NCBI GenBank assembly: GCA_964342675.1
Contig: CAYFFR010000010.1
Location: forward strand, 1 to 43,069
Direction: 5' to 3'
Source of the DNA: MED-G82 sp964342675
GTDB taxonomy: Bacteria > Pseudomonadota > Gammaproteobacteria > Magnimaribacterales > D2472
DNA length: 43,069 bases
Position 1 is the stretch's first letter. Each line of letters opens with the position of its first letter. Shown piece by piece: positions 41,264 through 43,069 of the stretch. The position numbers were made by a program, and so were the translations under genes. Below the pieces are notes generated by a model that did not search any database, had not been told where the DNA came from, and saw only the letters and a program-made list of their open reading frames with translations.

Positions 41264-42717
41264 GTATTCAGTTTAAAACTATTACAGAAATTAAAAAATT
41301 ATTACGTGAAAATAAAATTTCTCATGTTGAGTTAATTCAAGAGACTCTTGATTTAATAAATCAATTAAGTGATTTAAATTGCTTTATTACTACGAATGAT
41401 GAGTATGCTTTAAGAAAAGCAAAAGATTTAGATTTGTCAAAATCAAATACATCAATATCTGGAATTCCAATTGCTCATAAAGATTTATTTTGCACTCAAG
41501 GAACATTAACAACCTGCGGGTCTAAGATGTTATCAAACTTTACGCCCCCTTATGATGCTACTGTCGTATCAAATCTGGAGAATGCTGATGTAATTAATGT
41601 AGGTAAGACTAATATGGATGAGTTTGCTATGGGATCAACTACTGAAACAAGCTTTTATAAGCCTGCTCATAATCCTTGGAAAAAAGACTATATACCCGGA
41701 GGAAGTTCAGGCGGCTCAGCTATAGCAGTAGCTGCTGGAATAGTTCCAGCAGCTACTGGAACAGATACCGGAGGATCTATAAGGCAACCTGCAGCTTTGT
41801 GTGGCGTCACAGGTATTAAACCTACTTATGGAAGAGTATCGCGTTGGGGGATGGTTGCTTTTGCATCAAGCCTTGATCAAGCTGGGCCAATTTGTAGAAC
41901 TGCTGAAGATTGTGCATTGATTCTTGATAAGATGGCTGGTTTTGATGAAAAGGATACGACCTCATTAGATATCAAAGCACCTAAATTCAGTTCTAAAGTT
42001 AATGCGCCACTGGGAAAGAAGACAATTGGTATAGTTAAAGAGTTTATGACTGATGATGTTCCTAAAGATGTTGCTACAACCTTTGAAAATTCTATTCAAA
42101 CTCTTGAATCAATCGGGTGTAAAATAAAGACTATATCGTTACCTAATATTATTTATTCTGTGCCTACTTATTATGTAATAGCTCCGGCAGAATGCTCCTC
42201 TAATCTATCAAGATATGATGGAATAAAATTTGGTCATCGTAGCAAGAATGCGCAAGACCTAGAGTCCTTATATATTAATTCAAGGACAGAAGGATTTGGA
42301 GATGAGGTAAAAAGACGTATCTTAATAGGAACTTACGTCCTTTCATCTGGATATTATGATGCTTATTATAAAAAAGCTCAGCAAGTTAGGAGGCTCATTA
42401 AAGAAGATTTTGAAAAAGCATTTAAGAAAGTTGACTTAATAATGACGCCAACATCTCCAAGTGAGGCATTTAAAATTGGATCAAAAGGACAAAATGATCC
42501 AACGCAACTTTATTTAGAAGATCTTTATACAATTTCAAGTAATCTTGCAGGCCTACCTGCCCTTTCAATGCCACATGGTGAAATTAATGGTTTACCTATT
42601 GGGCTTCAATTAATTGGTGACTATCTTGATGAAGAAACTATCTTAAATGTTGCAAATATCTTTCAAAAGAATACTGATTTCCATAATAAGAAACCTTCAT
42701 TAGAGGAATGGTTATGA
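41260..42717 (+). CDS. gatA: Asp/Glu-tRNA amidotransferase subunit A
   Basis: Amidase-signature subunit that frees ammonia from glutamine. The catalytic Ser-cisSer-Lys triad is complete by alignment: Lys74 in IAHKDLF, Ser149 in GGSSGGSA and Ser173 in TDTGGSIRQPA. Length 485 is standard. The gene is translationally coupled both ways, by ATGA overlaps with gatC and gatB. Presence of GatCAB suggests that Gln- or Asn-tRNA (or both) are made indirectly in this organism. Confidence 0.97.
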   Translation: MSIQFKTITEIKKLLRENKISHVELIQETLDLINQLSDLNCFITTNDEYALRKAKDLDLSKSNTSISGIPIAHKDLFCTQGTLTTCGSKMLSNFTPPYDATVVSNLENADVINVGKTNMDEFAMGSTTETSFYKPAHNPWKKDYIPGGSSGGSAIAVAAGIVPAATGTDTGGSIRQPAALCGVTGIKPTYGRVSRWGMVAFASSLDQAGPICRTAEDCALILDKMAGFDEKDTTSLDIKAPKFSSKVNAPLGKKTIGIVKEFMTDDVPKDVATTFENSIQTLESIGCKIKTISLPNIIYSVPTYYVIAPAECSSNLSRYDGIKFGHRSKNAQDLESLYINSRTEGFGDEVKRRILIGTYVLSSGYYDAYYKKAQQVRRLIKEDFEKAFKKVDLIMTPTSPSEAFKIGSKGQNDPTQLYLEDLYTISSNLAGLPALSMPHGEINGLPIGLQLIGDYLDEETILNVANIFQKNTDFHNKKPSLEEWL

Positions 42718-43069
42718 GCTGGGAAACTGTCATTGGATTAGAGGCTCATGTCCAGCTTTCAACTACCACAAAGTTGTTCTCTAGAGCTTCAACAAAGTTT
42801 GGAAATGAGCCTAATACCAATGTGAATCTTGTTGATTGTGGTCTCCCTGGTGTGCTACCGACTGTAAACAAGGAAGCATTCTATAAAGCCATAAGCTTTG
42901 GTCTAGCAGTTGAAGCAAATATAAATCAAACATCGTTATTTGACAGAAAAAATTATTTTTATCCTGATCTACCCAAAGGTTACCAAATTACACAAATGGA
43001 TGTGCCTATAGTAAGTGGAGGTAGGATCATCATAGATATTGGAGGTGCAAATAAAGTCATTAATATAAC
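42714..43069 (+). CDS. gatB: Asp/Glu-tRNA amidotransferase subunit B, N-terminal fragment
   Basis: Begins at ATG 42714, overlapping the gatA TGA, and runs off the window after 118 codons. WETVIGLEAHVQLSTTTKLF, DCGLPGVLPTVNKEA and KNYFYPDLPKGYQITQ are the universal N-terminal signatures of GatB, the kinase/transamidase subunit that activates the tRNA-bound acid. The C-terminal tRNA-binding part lies outside. Confidence 0.97.
   Translation, partial: MSWETVIGLEAHVQLSTTTKLFSRASTKFGNEPNTNVNLVDCGLPGVLPTVNKEAFYKAISFGLAVEANINQTSLFDRKNYFYPDLPKGYQITQMDVPIVSGGRIIIDIGGANKVINI

Noticed and set aside
1..43069. Mobile elements, phage genes, toxin-antitoxin pairs, defence systems, tRNAs
   Set aside because: No transposase, integrase, repeat pair, cloverleaf or defence-type protein was recognised; base composition looks even throughout.

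Overview
The window is a strongly AT-rich, densely packed piece of a bacterial chromosome made almost entirely of core genes. Gene content and order are gammaproteobacterial: rpsF-rpsR-rplI-dnaB-alr, a division/cell wall (dcw) cluster, rnpB next to rsmI, an lpoA-type lipoprotein divergent from rsmI, petABC between rpsI and sspA, zapE-rplM-rpsI, ibaG-murA, kdsD-lptA-lptB-rpoN, and mreBCD divergent from gatCAB. Low GC, overlapping genes, shortened proteins and missing operon members suggest a streamlined, probably free-living marine lineage (SAR86-like is possible). That placement is inference; no rRNA gene is present to test it.

Layout. 1-4,960 (minus): start of pyrG, a ferritin-like di-iron protein, alr, dnaB, rplI, rpsR, rpsF. 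4,965-20,723 (minus): dcw cluster, in transcription order mraZ, ftsZ, rsmH, ftsL, ftsI, murE, murF, mraY, murD, ftsW, murG, murC, ddl, ftsQ, ftsA. 20,724-21,184: MraZ operator/promoter and RNase P RNA. 21,185-23,161: rsmI and lpoA, head to head. 23,150-27,222 (minus): sspA, cytochrome bc1 (petC, petB, petA), rpsI, rplM. 27,300-29,354: zapE and degS, head to head. 29,347-31,452 (minus): murA, ibaG, mlaC. 31,484-36,187 (plus): kdsD, lptA, lptB, rpoN, mgtE. 36,184-40,906 (minus): yhdP, mreD, mreC, mreB. 40,982-43,069 (plus): gatC, gatA, start of gatB.

Functionally most of the window builds the envelope and divides the cell. It holds peptidoglycan precursor synthesis (alr, ddl, murA, murC-G, mraY), the divisome (ftsZ, ftsA, ftsQ, ftsL, ftsI, ftsW, zapE), the elongasome (mreBCD), an outer-membrane synthase activator (lpoA), LPS and lipid transport (kdsD, lptA, lptB, mlaC, yhdP) and envelope stress sensing (degS). 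The rest is translation, replication, respiration and tRNA amidation.

Most notable points: ftsZ has left its usual place after ftsA and sits second in the cluster, directly after mraZ; four AAAGTGT-type repeats about one helical turn apart precede mraZ and look like its operator; FtsI has SSQ where the SxN motif is expected; several canonical operon members are missing (murB, lpxC, kdsC, lptC, mlaFEDB, hpf, ptsN); and two divergent gene pairs have start codons only 3 and 12 bases apart. I saw no insertion sequence, prophage, CRISPR array, tRNA or other sign of mobile DNA, and no convincing new multi-gene system; the novelty is in rearrangement and reduction of known systems.
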